Below, in pieces: positions 26,272 through 36,815 of a stretch of 64,000 nucleotides of DNA. The first letter of the stretch is position 1; each line of letters starts with the position of its first letter. The translations under genes were made by a program, and so were the position numbers. This DNA comes from Manihot esculenta (Eukaryota; Streptophyta; Magnoliopsida; Malpighiales; Euphorbiaceae). The DNA lies in contig NC_035171.2 of the NCBI RefSeq assembly GCF_001659605.2, positions 11,166,614 to 11,230,613 on the forward strand, read 5' to 3'. Below the pieces are notes generated by a model that saw only the letters and a list, made by a program, of their open reading frames with translations, had not been told where the DNA came from and did no database searches.

Positions 26272-26448
26272 TTCTCCAATGCCAACAGAAAACCAATTCA
26301 ATCTAAAAGTTTGTTCAGTTCCAGCCATTTGTGTCCCATTGCATTTCTTTGAAATCCTTTCTGCAGCTACACGTGAAACAAATTCCACAAACCCACAACC
26401 TTCAAGTTGACCAATTATCTTATTGTAAATTATCTGAATTGAAACAAC
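26272..26448 (-). pseudogene. Captured exon: RBP45/RBP47-like RRM fragment
   Basis: The minus strand encodes VVSIQIIYNK, then GQLEGCGFVEFVSRVAAERI, then NGTQMAGTEQTFRLNWFSVGIGE. This is the second half of RRM1 of plant UBP1/RBP45/RBP47-type RNA-binding proteins: the RNP-1 octamer is EGCGFVEF, and TFRLNW plus GIGE are family hallmarks. The fragment begins directly after an intact 3' splice site (TTTGTGCAG at 26449-26457) at a position where I expect an exon border in this family, and similarity stops after GIGE. It is not part of a CACTA transposase and lies inside the terminal repeats, so I infer capture of a host exon with part of its intron. Some residues differ from the usual ones (IYNKII, GCGF), so it is probably not under selection. 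The open frame runs on to a stop at 26242. Confidence 0.85.
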
Positions 26449-26621
26449 CTGCACAAAGCAAAATAAATTTATAATATTGTATTAACATCTACTAAAGCTT
26501 GTTTTAAAATAAACTAATATCAATCTCTGAATTAATTAAGAAATCCACAAAAATGACAATTGTTTAATCAAAAGACAAAATTAAAGAAAATGCAACAAAT
26601 GTTTACACTCTTACCTATCAT

Positions 26622-27329
26622 TTATAATAGTAGGTCTTCATCATATGTTTCAGATTCTGAGCCTAAGTCTTCTACTATATCATCAGCAACAAGAACATTT
26701 GTAATAATAGCTTCAATGTCATTTCTTTGCCAATTTGTCAAGTTTTCATCATCCCCAATGATAACAGAATAATCATCACAAATTTTTGAAGCATTTTGCT
26801 GAAATGCTTCTTCAATACCAAACAACTCTCTATTGCTTTCATCATTAAAAGACATATTAGAGAAATGATCTGAATGCCCTTTCAAAACAACCAACCAATT
26901 AGATTGCAAACCATCTTTGACATAAAAGACTTGCTCTGCTTGAGATGAAAGTACAAATGGCTCATCTGTTTTCAATTTTCTAGCAGTATTGACAGTAATG
27001 AATCCATGCTTGTCTATTTTTACACCTTTTCCAATGTTAAACACATCCCACCAATCACATTTAAATAAAATGACTCTTTTTCCCTCAAAATATTGAAGTT
27101 CTAAAATATTTGTTAAAACTCCAAAATAGCCAAGACGTTTGTCCCCAAAATTCCCTTTTACCACAACACCACTATTTTGTTTGACTCGTTTTTCCTCAAG
27201 TTGCTTAGTATGAAACCTAAACCCATTTATTATGTATCCCGAAAATTGTTGAACTCCATTCAAAGGACCCCGAGCCAAAGATAGCAACTGTTTGATATTG
27301 TCATTTTGTTCATTTTGCAATCCTACAAT
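26622..27329 (-). pseudogene. CACTA transposase C-terminal exon (DUF4216)
   Basis: Open exon of about 235 codons, starting after the splice acceptor at 27330-27331 (TATTATAG) and ending at a stop at 26622. It contains the DUF4216 domain that forms the C-terminal part of plant TNP2 transposases: GVVVKGNFGDKRLGYFGVL, ILELQYFEGKRVILFKCDWWDV, GFITVNTARKLKTDEPFVL, SQAEQVFYVKD. A C-terminal acidic tail follows (DDIVEDLGSESETYDED). This exon itself has no stop, but the transposase as a whole is broken upstream. The first part of the exon (27170-27329) is duplicated in the neighbouring intron. Confidence 0.88.
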
Positions 27330-27675
27330 CTATAATAATATAATTTTTATTTAAAATAAAGAGAAAGAAAATTAAATTCAAGAAATAAATATTATTAAAT
27401 GTAAAATATAACAAATAAAAAAGACTATTTTGTTTGACTCGTTTTTCCTCAAGTTGCTTAGTATGAAACCTAAACCTATTTATTATGTATCCTGAAAATT
27501 GTTGAACTCCATTCAAAGGACCTCGAGCCAAAGATAGCAACTGTTTGATATTGTCATTTTGTTCATTTTGCAATCCTACAATCTATAATAATATAATTTT
27601 TATTTAAAATAAAGAGAAAGAAAATTAAATTCAAGAAATAAATATTATTAAATGTAAAATATAACAAATAAAAAA
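27170..27675. repeat. 253-bp tandem duplication across exon/intron border
   Basis: Two direct copies, 27170-27422 and 27423-27675, nearly identical (a few substitutions such as GGGTTT/AGGTTT near 27222 and 27475). Each copy holds the first 160 bases of the DUF4216 exon, its splice acceptor and about 93 bases of intron, so the second copy creates a decoy acceptor and exon fragment inside the intron. Confidence 0.9.
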
Positions 27676-28243
27676 GTAAAAAATCAAATCAAGTAATTCA
27701 AGAATCTTTTTGATCAATTTTGGTCGGCCAACAGACTAGCAAGGAGCTTATAAATCCTATGTAATAAACTGGCTAACATTTATAAAGCTAATTCAATGCT
27801 ATATACTAAGTTAAGTTCAGTTGAAAGTATTAATGTAAGACTTTAGTATATAATTTAATTTTTGTTAGGTATAACCACTCAAAATAATTTCTTCACTAGC
27901 TTTAACTAGAATAAGTTCAGTTTTTGAAATATCAAATTCTTAGTGGTTAACTGTTGTTTAAATGAACTAATGATTAATATGAATAAATGATCTAACAGTT
28001 GAAAATATGACTTCAATTGTGAGTAAAATATTAGCAATAATGGGGATAAAAAAATTTATAAAACCAAATGGCACTCAAGTTGTAGCAATATTTCTTTAAA
28101 AGCAACTACCAATATTATTATTATGTAGCACAAGGACAGTTCAGCTTACTTCAATAAAAGCTATATTAAGATGGCTTGCAAATATTTATGGAAGACTTGG
28201 CTATACATCCAAATGAAATAAAAAATTGAAATTTGATACTCAC

Positions 28244-28299
28244 CTTATGATAAAACCAATCATTGAACTCCATATCATGCCTTCCTTGTTCATATTCAC
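28244..28299 (-). pseudogene. Small CACTA transposase exon, part right of gypsy insertion
   Basis: Encodes YEQGRHDMEFNDWFYHK and ends in AAG followed by the donor GTGAGT at 28243-28238. Its 5' end is at 35388, on the other side of the plus-strand gypsy element, whose TSD (TTCAC) spans the splice acceptor and first exon bases. In related transposases this short segment (F..WF...) links the TNP2 and DUF4216 exons. Confidence 0.8.
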
Positions 28300-30751
28300 T
28301 GTAATACCCGGCTAGATTCCGGCATCGGGATTCCTGCCTTCCGGCGGAATCTAGGGTGTTGGATCTCTCTAGAAGGGGTAAAATGTGTTTTCTCAAAAGT
28401 CTTTACTGATTTCATGGTTTTAAATGGAAATGAATTTAGTTTTGAAAGGAAAAAGACCAAGGAGGCAAGTGCCAGGTTCGGCCGCCGAAAGTGAAGTTCG
28501 GCCGCCGAACATGGAAAGGCTTCGGGAGCGCCTTTGGCCTCCGAAAGTCTTGTTTGAATGAGCCAAGGTTCGGCCGCCGAAAGTCAAGTTCGGCCGCCGA
28601 ACATGCATGAGTTTAGGGGGCACATTAGGCTGCCGAAGGTCTTCGACCAGGCCACCTATAAAGAGCCCTCAGATCGGAAATGGGAGAGTTTTCTCCCCAT
28701 TCTCGAGCTCAGGTGAGTTTATGCCTTCCTTTGGTCGTTTTCGTGTTTTCTCTACCCATCTCTCAAGTTTTTCATGATTTCTACCCTTGTGTTTGAAGAT
28801 TTAAAGCTTAAAAGGAGTTTTGGGAGCTTGGAGCTTTTGGAGCTTGGATTCTCCACACCTCCGAGTTTGGGATCACACCACCCTCGATCTTCAAGAGGTA
28901 AGTGTAGATCTTCGCTTCCCTAGTGTTTTCATGAAGTTTTATGAAGTTTTTGATGGTTGAGTATGGGTAGATATGCATGTTTAGGTTTATGTGGGTTTTA
29001 TACCCAATGTATGTTATGTGATGTTTGTGTTGAGGAGTTTATGTTAGTTTATGCTCCTTTATGCTTGAGGGAGTGAGTATGCATGTTTGGGAGAGAGTAT
29101 GTAAGGATTTGGGGTGTTTTGAGTTTGGTTTTTGGCTTGGCAGAATCGGACCTGTCGTCCAGAGGGGACCAGGTTCGGCCGCCGAAAGGAGTTTCGGCCG
29201 CCGAACCTGCATGGGAGGCAGTCTTTAGGCTGCCGAACGTGCCCCCGAAGGAGGGACTTTCGTTTTTGTCCAGGGGTTTCGGCCGCCGAACCTGCCGCCG
29301 AAACTACCCTAGTTTCGTCTCTGGAAGGGACTTTCGGCCGCCGAAGGTGCCGCCGAAAGTGCCCTGTCCAGCCGTTTCTTGGGTGTTTCCTATGCATGTT
29401 TTAGTGATGTTTCGAGGGGTTTTTGGGGGTATGTTTATGAGTTGTTAGAGTATGTTTGGCACCTCATTCGAGTCCACCTGTGTAGGATTGGACCCGAGAG
29501 ACCGAGGAGGCCATTAGTGCTAGCAGGTGCAGAGTCAGTCGGCGTCTGCCAGGAGGTGAGTAGAACTAAACTTAATCTTTTATGCACAAAAACTAATGCC
29601 TAAAGCATGTTCATGCATCATGATTATGTATAGTAGGTTGATTGCACTAGTTCACGAATATGTTGCATTGCATTATTTCATGTTGATGCTGAGGAAGGGT
29701 GGACCGAGACGACTTCAATAGCCCATATCTGTCACGAGTCTTGTCTTAGTCCTTTGAGAGCCGGACAAGTACATGTAGGAAAGTCCATGTGAGCTCTCTG
29801 TGGACCAGACACCATGTCATGTATGTTACAGGCCTTTGTGAGCTCCTATGGGGGAGCCGGGCACCGACAGAGGGATTTTTGATGTCATGTCCATCCTCTG
29901 AGAGGAAAGATGCATGCAAATAGACAGACTCTCAGAAACCAGGGTCCGTGGGGAATAAATCTTGCATAAGCCCCCGAGACGGACAAGATTATGTGATTTC
30001 TCTGTGTTATGGCGCATTTCATGAAAGCATGAATAAGAAAAAGAAAGAAGAAGTTAAATGAATAATAAAATACCTAAAAATGGAGGAATTAAAGCAAATG
30101 TTCTTAGTTTAAAATGAAATCATAATTAATGAACTGTTTTCTCTGTTTCTACTCACTGGGCTTTTTAGCTCACCCCTCTCCCCTAACCCCAGTGTTGCAG
30201 GTTTAAGTCAGAGTCCAGAGGCTGCAGGGTAAAGTCAAGGTTAAGATATACATGTTGTAATAGCTTAGATTGTGTTAATGTTTAGTAGTTTTAGAAGTGG
30301 ACATGTAATATAAGTTGATGTAATGTAATTTGAGATGATGTATGTAACTGATAGTAGAGTTTATGTTTATGGATTAGAGTGTGCTTGGCCCTATAGACTG
30401 GTTAGTCCCTGTTAATGCATGGTTATGTTTATGTTATATGTTGAGTTAAGAACCAAACTTGAGGCATGTAATGTTACCCCATTGGAGTATATGATGAGGA
30501 CTCCAGTGGAGGTTTTATGATTTTATGATGTATGTTTCATGTCAGGATACATGCACAGGTCAGGTTTGGATTCAGCAGATGTTCAGTTTTCATGTTTTTA
30601 TGGTTAAGTTTTAATCATGTATGGGATTTGACCAGGTAATAGTATGTATGTTTGGCTTGCTACGGGTCCCGGCGGCCTTAAGCCGATCTGGATCCTAGCG
30701 CCGAACAGTTTGGAGCCGTTACGGCAGGGTATCGGTTTCCGGGCTGTTACA
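28300..30751 (+). repeat. 5' LTR of defective gypsy
   Basis: 2452 bp, TGTAATACCC...GGGCTGTTACA. It has a TATA box TATAAAG at 28657-28663 preceded by GGCCACC, and TTCGGCCGCCGAA palindromes at about 28475-28600 and 29172-29350. The end contains the sequence seen inverted at the start of the other chromovirus LTRs (CTACGGGTCCCGGCGGCC, GATCTGGATCCTAGCG). Confidence 0.95.
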
Positions 30752-30754
30752 GAA

Positions 30755-30766
30755 TGGTATCAGAGC
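30755..30766 (+). promoter_or_regulatory. Primer binding site, tRNA-iMet type
   Basis: TGGTATCAGAGC three bases after the 5' LTR end at 30751. Confidence 0.93.
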
Positions 30767-31021
30767 TTTGGGCCTCGAGAGTACGGTGTGTTGTACATCG
30801 GAAAGAGGTTGGCTTAGAGGTCATAGAAGGGCAAGCACAATAGGCAAAATCATGTCCACTAGGATAGGATGTTGAGTCCTGTCTTGATTGATGATGTGTA
30901 ATGCCATGATGTTATGCTATGTATGCTATGTATGTTGCAGGTTCATGTGTTTTCACTTGAACCGTATGATGATGCTAATGATTGATTGTATGCTTGTGTG
31001 TTGTTCTTCAGAGGAGCCAGA

Positions 31022-31834
31022 ATGCGAGGTGCTCGTCGATCTGTGGAATCGACTGGAGTTCCATCTGAGAGGGAAGGTATGGATACCTTTCCCCCTGCTC
31101 TGCCAAGAGCGCAGTCGTGGGGAGTTAGCAGATGGGGAACATCAAGGGACCCTGAAAGGTCTTTTGATGCAAGCAGAGAAGCAATGGCTCCAAGAAGGAT
31201 GTCAGCTAGTATGAGGGAAGTAGAGTTGGAGGTTCAGAGAAGGGATGTCAGTTTGGGAATCAGAGTGCCAGAGGAAGGCATGGGAGATTCTCAGGAGGAT
31301 GCTCAGACTCAGGATTCTAGGATTTCAGGTTCAGGAGGGATTGATCCCTCCACTCTGAGCACAGCTGCCACGAGAGGTAAGAAATGGAAGAGAGGTCTCA
31401 GGAAGTCGCAGAAGAAGTTTTGGCAGAATTTGAAGGCTAGTTTGGGTTTTGGTGGTTCGAGCTCTGGCTCAGGCAGTTCAAGGTGCTTGAGGTGCGGAAG
31501 GCCGCACAAGGGAGTCTGCCGTTATGGGACTACAGAATGTTTCAGGTGCGGACAGGAGGGGCACATAGCACGTGAGTGTCCCACTGCGCCCAGGTTGGCT
31601 CCGTCCCAGCAAGCAGCTACGGGTAGAACAGCTCAGCCAGTAGCTCCAACCATGTTTCAGGTTGGTGGTCGAGGCAGAGGAAGAGGGTCATTCCCTCGTT
31701 CTTCAGGTTCCCGCGGAGAAGGTCCGTCAGCTTCAGCTCGGATCTTCACCCAAGCTCAGCAGGAGGCAGGCACATCAAACATGGTGGTGTCAGGTACGCT
31801 CACTTTTGAATGTTCTGATGTGTGTGTTTTGTGA
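31022..31834 (+). pseudogene. Gag without capsid domain
   Basis: Open frame of about 270 codons from ATG at 31022 (MRGARRSVESTGVP), homologous to the gag starts at 6496, 13881 and the fourth copy near 50130. After GMGDSQEDAQ the proline/tyrosine-rich and capsid domains, roughly 300 residues in the relatives, are missing. The frame passes directly to the basic linker (KKWKRGLRKSQKKFWQNLK), two zinc knuckles (CLRCGRPHKGVC and [14 protein letters not shown]) and an RG-rich tail, then stops shortly before the protease active site, where relatives read ALMDPGA. Keeping the frame across this large deletion is notable; the product would be a basic nucleic-acid-binding protein. Confidence 0.88.
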
Positions 31835-32919
31835 ACCCTGGGGTTTCTCTTTCTTTAGTTGCTCTAGGAGCCGTCGAGAGGTTGAGTTGATAGCTTCTAG
31901 GCTAGAGTGTTCTCTCAGGGTCAGTGGACCCAAGTGTGATCCATCTGAGGCAGAGCCAGTCTGCCAGTTCAGTTCAGGTGTCAACTGAGGGTAGAATCCA
32001 TCCACCCGATTTTGAGGTCTTGGACTTGAATGTTCAGACGTCACTCTCGGAATGGATTGGGTTTCTACTTGTGGTGCTATCTTGGTCTGCAGAGACGAGG
32101 TAGTCAAGTTCAGAGGACAGGATGGGTCAGAGATAGTCTTCTGAGGGGACACAGTAGGGATGCCTAGAGGTTTGATGTCAGCCTGTAAGGTTCGTAGGGT
32201 GCGTAGAAAGGGTTGTCAGAGGGTTCTAGCTCTTGTTTGAGAGTTCAGCAGTCAGGTCGGGGAACCAGCCTCAGCGCCAGTTGTTAGAGAGAGAGTTCTT
32301 AGATGTTTTCCCAGGAGAGTTGTCAGGTTTACCATCTGTCAGGGAGTTAGAGTTTGGTTTAGGAGTGGTGTCTGGACGCAGAACCATTTCTACCCTTCCC
32401 TATAGGATGGCGCCTGCATAGAGAGAGGTAGCAGTAGAGTAGAGGCGAGACTTGGTAGACAAGGGGTCTTGTCCGACCTAGTACCTCACTCTGGATTGCT
32501 CCAGTATGGTTGTGGGAAATCCTTGAGACTTTGTAACGACTGTAAGCGGTTAAACAAGGTCACTACCAAGGGCAGGTATTCCCAGGTAGGATGGATGATC
32601 TATTGGGACAGCTAGTAGGAGCTGTTTGTTTTTCCAAGATAGATCTGAAATTCGGGTACTACCTGTGAGAGTTAGAGTTAGTTTTGGGTTAGTAGTGAGA
32701 AGAAGCCAGTTAGTAAAGATGAGAAGAGAAGAGTAAGAGCAGAGAAGGAGGAAGATAGAGAAGGATCAGAGTAGCGCAGCAGAAGCTTGTGGAGTTTAGG
32801 AACCTGGGAGTTCTTACTCCAGCGTTTGGTGTCTCTCTTTGGAGAGAAGCTTTAGGATTCGCTTGCTTGCTTGCATGCTTGTGTTTGTTGTTTTAACATT
32901 CGGGGACGAATGTTTTTGT
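31835..32919 (+). pseudogene. Eroded protease/RT remnant
   Basis: Scattered similarity to the chromovirus polyprotein: [18 protein letters not shown] and FLDVFPGELSGLPS with YRMAPA (near 32400). RT traces around 32500-32670 are full of stops and frameshifts. RT catalytic box, RNase H and integrase are not detectable. A hairpin AACATTCG-GGGA-CGAATGTT lies at 32895-32914. Confidence 0.75.
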
Positions 32920-32932
32920 AAGGGGGGTAGAA
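32920..32932 (+). promoter_or_regulatory. Polypurine tract of defective gypsy
   Basis: AAGGGGGGTAGAA directly before the 3' LTR at 32933. Confidence 0.88.
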
Positions 32933-35384
32933 TGTAATACCCGGCTAGATTCCGGCATCGGGATTCCTGCCTTCCGGCGGAATCTAGGGTGTTGGATCTC
33001 TCTAGAAGGGGTAAAATGTGTTTTCTCAAAAGTCTTTACTGATTTCATGGTTTTAAATGGAAATGAATTTAGTTTTGAAAGGAAAAAGACCAAGGAGGCA
33101 AGTGCCAGGTTCGGCCGCCGAAAGTGAAGTTCGGCCGCCGAACATGGAAAGGCTTCGGGAGCGCCTTTGGCCTCCGAAAGTCTTGTTTGAATGAGCCAAG
33201 GTTCGGCCGCCGAAAGTCAAGTTCGGCCGCCGAACATGCATGAGTTTAGGGGGCACATTAGGCTGCCGAAGGTCTTCGACCAGGCCACCTATAAAGAGCC
33301 CTCAGATCGGAAATGGGAGAGTTTTCTCCCCATTCTCGAGCTCAGGTGAGTTTATGCCTTCCTTTGGTCGTTTTCGTGTTTTCTCTACCCATCTCTCAAG
33401 TTTTTCATGATTTCTACCCTTGTGTTTGAAGATTTAAAGCTTAAAAGGAGTTTTGGGAGCTTGGAGCTTTTGGAGCTTGGATTCTCCACACCTCCGAGTT
33501 TGGGATCACACCACCCTCGATCTTCAAGAGGTAAGTGTAGATCTTCGCTTCCCTAGTGTTTTCATGAAGTTTTATGAAGTTTTTGATGGTTGAGTATGGG
33601 TAGATATGCATGTTTAGGTTTATGTGGGTTTTATACCCAATGTATGTTATGTGATATTTGTGTTGAGGAGTTTATGTTAGTTTATGCTCCTTTATGCTTG
33701 AGGGAGTGAGTATGCATGTTTGGGAGAGAGTATGTAAGGATTTGGGGTGTTTTGAGTTTGGTTTTTGGCTTGGCAGAATCGGACCTGTCGTCCAGAGGGG
33801 ACCAGGTTCGGCCGCCGAAAGGAGTTTCGGCCGCCGAACCTGCATGGGAGGCAGTCTTTAGGCTGCCGAACGTGCCCCCGAAGGAGGGACTTTCGTTTCT
33901 GTCCAGGGGTTTCGGCCGCCGAACCTGCCGCCGAAACTACCCTAGTTTCGTCTCTGGAAGGGACTTTCGGCCGCCGAAGGTGCCGCCGAAAGTGCCCTGT
34001 CCAGCCGTTTCTTGGGTGTTTCCTATGCATGTTTTAGTGATGTTTCGAGGGGTTTTTGGGGGTATGTTTATGAGTTGTTAGAGTATGTTTGGCACCTCAT
34101 TCGAGTCCACCTGTGTAGGATTGGACCCGAGAGACCGAGGAGGCCATTAGTGCTAGCAGGTGCAGAGTCAGTCGGCGTCTGCCAGGAGGTGAGTAGAACT
34201 AAACTTAATCTTTTATGCACAAAAACTAATGCCTAAAGCATGTTCATGCATCATGATTATGTATAGTAGGTTGATTGCACTAGTTCACGAATATGTTGCA
34301 TTGCATTATTTCATGTTGATGCTGAGGAAGGGTGGACCGAGACGACTTCAATAGCCCATATCTGTCACGAGTCTTGTCTTAGTCCTTTGAGAGCCGGACA
34401 AGTACATGTAGGAAAGTCCATGTGAGCTCTCTGTGGACCAGACACCATGTCATGTATGTTACAGGCCTTTGTGAGCTCCTATGGGGGAGCCGGGCACCAA
34501 CAGAGGGATTTTTGATGTCATGTACATCCTCTGAGAGGAAAGATGCATGCAAATAGACAGACTCTCAGAAACCAGGGTCCGTGGGGAATAAATCTTGCAT
34601 AAGCCCCCGAGACGGACAAGATTATGTGATTTCTCTGTGTTATGGCGCATTTCATGAAAGCATGAATAAGAAAAAGAAAGAAGAAGTTAAATGAATAATA
34701 AAATACCTAAAAATGGAGGAATTAAAGCAAATGTTCTTAGTTTAAAATGAAATCATAATTAATGAACTGTTTTCTCTGTTTCTACTCACTGGGCTTTTTA
34801 GCTCACCCCTCTCCCCTAACCCCAGTGTTGCAGGTTTAAGTCAGAGTCCAGAGGCTGCAGGGTAAAGTCAAGGTTAAGATATACATGTTGTAATAGCTTA
34901 GATTGTGTTAATGTTTAGTAGTTTTAGAAGTGGACATGTAATATAAGTTGATGTAATGTAATTTGAGATGATGTATGTAACTGATAGTAGAGTTTATGTT
35001 TATGGATTAGAGTGTGCTTGGCCCTATAGACTGGTTAGTCCCTGTTAATGCATGGTTATGTTTATGTTATATGTTGAGTTAAGAACCAAACTTGAGGCAT
35101 GTAATGTTACCCCATTGGAGTATATGATGAGGACTCCAGTGGAGGTTTTATGATTTTATGATGTATGTTTCATGTCAGGATACATGCACAGGTCAGGTTT
35201 GGATTCAGCAGATGTTCAGTTTTCATGTTTTTATGGTTAAGTTTTAATCATGTATGGGATTTGACCAGGTAATAGTATGTATGTTTGGCTTGCTACGGGT
35301 CCCGGCGGCCTTAAGCCGATCTGGATCCTAGCGCCGAACAGTTTGGAGCCGTTACGGCAGGGTATCGGTTTCCGGGCTGTTACA
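32933..35384 (+). repeat. 3' LTR of defective gypsy
   Basis: 2452 bp, the same length as the 5' LTR and offset from it by 4633 bases throughout. Differences found: 33656 (A for G), 33899 (C for T), 34499 (A for G), 34524 (A for C). TATA box at 33290-33296. Confidence 0.95.
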
Positions 35385-35474
35385 TTCACTAAGAAAAGAA
35401 AATTCATCCTAATTAGAGAAGCCTAAATAAAAGAATATGCAATTAAAAGAATATATAAAAATAAAAATTCGTAC

Positions 35475-35783
35475 TGTAAAAATGGTTGCACTTCTTCACA
35501 ATTTTTTAATACAAAAAGATGAGCTTGCTTTCGCTCTTTGTCACTAAGATATGCAACTTTATCCTTTGATAAAGGATATCCACTTGGTGCAAACACAGAC
35601 AATCCATTGTATGGTTCATCTTGATTGCCTTCAGAATTCCTTTTACAACGAGAGAATTTACTATCGACATTATGCAAGTATCTCGAGCAAAACATTAAGC
35701 TTTTCTCAACAATATAACCTTCAGCAATAGAACCTTCAGGTTGACTCTTGTTACACACTTAACATTTCAAGACACGCAAGAAC
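35475..35783 (-). pseudogene. CACTA transposase middle exon
   Basis: Begins after the acceptor TATATAG at 35784-35790 and encodes FLRVLKC, a TAA stop, then SQPEGSIAEGYIVEKSLMFCSRYL, a hallmark of TNP2-family transposases downstream of the TNP2 domain, ending KNCEEVQPFL before a GT donor at 35473-35474. The stop near 35760 and the upstream lesions make it a pseudogene. Confidence 0.85.
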
Positions 35784-35873
35784 CTATATAAACAAGAATT
35801 CATAAATTTTATTCATTAAGCTTATATCGATATAATGAGAAAATTATAAAAAATAAAATCAATTAAGCTTTAC

Positions 35874-36815
35874 CTCTCAATCGGATACATCCATCGATAT
35901 TGTACGGGTCCACCTAACTTAGCTTCTGCTGGTAAATGAATTGCTAAATGTACCATAACATCAAAAAATGCTGGGTTAAATATTTTCTCCAACTTGCATA
36001 AAATTATCGGAATGTCACTCTCAAGGCGCTCCAACACTTCTTTTTTCAAAACTTTTGAACATAACTCTCTAAATAATATGCTAAACTCTGTAATAGCATC
36101 ATAGACATTACTAGGAACAATTCCACGAATCGCCAAAGGAAGAAGTTGCTCTAATAAAATATGATAGTCATGACTTTTAAATCCAAAAACTTTACCATCT
36201 TTCAAATTTACACACCGGGCTATATTAGATGAATAACCATCTGAAAGTTTCAAAGATTTCAAGAACTTGAGTACTTTCTGCTTTTCAACTTTAGATAAAG
36301 TGTAACATGCAGCTAGATAAACCCATTTACCATCTTTCATAATTGGATGCAATTCTTTTCTTATACCCATCTCTTTCAAATCACAACGAGCGTTCAATCC
36401 ATCCTTTGTTTTTCCTTCAATATCCAACAAAGTTCCAATAATATTATCACAAATATTCTTTTCAATATGCATCACATCAAGATTATGACGCAATAAATTA
36501 TTCTTCCAATAAGGAAGTTTCAAAAATATGCTACACTTTCTCCAATTGAGGCTATTTAAATCATAATCACTTTTTTTCTTTTTCATTGTCTTACCAAATT
36601 TTACTTTCTTAAGAAGCCTCAATTGCAGTAACACATCATTCCCAGATAATTTTTTTGGAGCTGATCTTTTCTCAATGGTTCCATCAAAAGAACGTTTATT
36701 CAAACGCCATTTATGATTCATTGGGAGAAAACGACGGGAACTCATATAAGAAAACTTATGACCATATTTTAAACGAGTAGAAGGAGTCTCTTTGTTGCAT
36801 GTAGGGCAAGCTAAA
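35874..36815 (-). pseudogene. CACTA TNP2 transposase, second part
   Basis: An open stretch of about 314 codons, from the Athila-like insertion site at 36816 to the splice donor AG/GTAAAG at 35874. It encodes LACPTCNKETPSTRL, YMSSRRFLPMNHKWR, WRKCSIFLKLPYWKNNLLRHNLDVMHIEKN (the DVMHIEKN motif is highly conserved in TNP2), KTKDGLNARCDL, FLKSLKLSDGYSSNI, HDYHILLEQLLPLAIRG and VMVHLAIHLPAEAKLGGPVQYRWMYPIER. The frame is uninterrupted. Together with 41567-42408 it makes up the TNP2 core, split in two by the Athila-like element. Confidence 0.92.

Larger units (their letters stand above)
28300..35384 (+). mobile_element. Young defective gypsy element (chromovirus-like, plus strand)
   Basis: Two LTRs of 2452 bp (28300-30751, 32933-35384) flank a 2.2 kb interior, with a perfect TSD TTCAC (28295-28299 and 35385-35389). 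I find only four substitutions between the LTRs (29023, 29266, 29866, 29891 in the left LTR), so the insertion is recent. The interior has a tRNA-iMet primer site, a gag lacking its capsid domain, eroded protease/RT traces and a polypurine tract; integrase and most of RT are gone. It must have been mobilised by proteins supplied in trans. LTR architecture (TTCGGCCGCCGAA palindromes, CCACCTATAAAG box) is related to, but distinct from, the minus-strand chromoviruses. Confidence 0.95.

Noticed and set aside
28157..28243. Frame continuing past the small transposase exon
   Set aside because: A GTGAGT donor at 28243-28238 follows the exon, and the sequence beyond is AT-rich intron.
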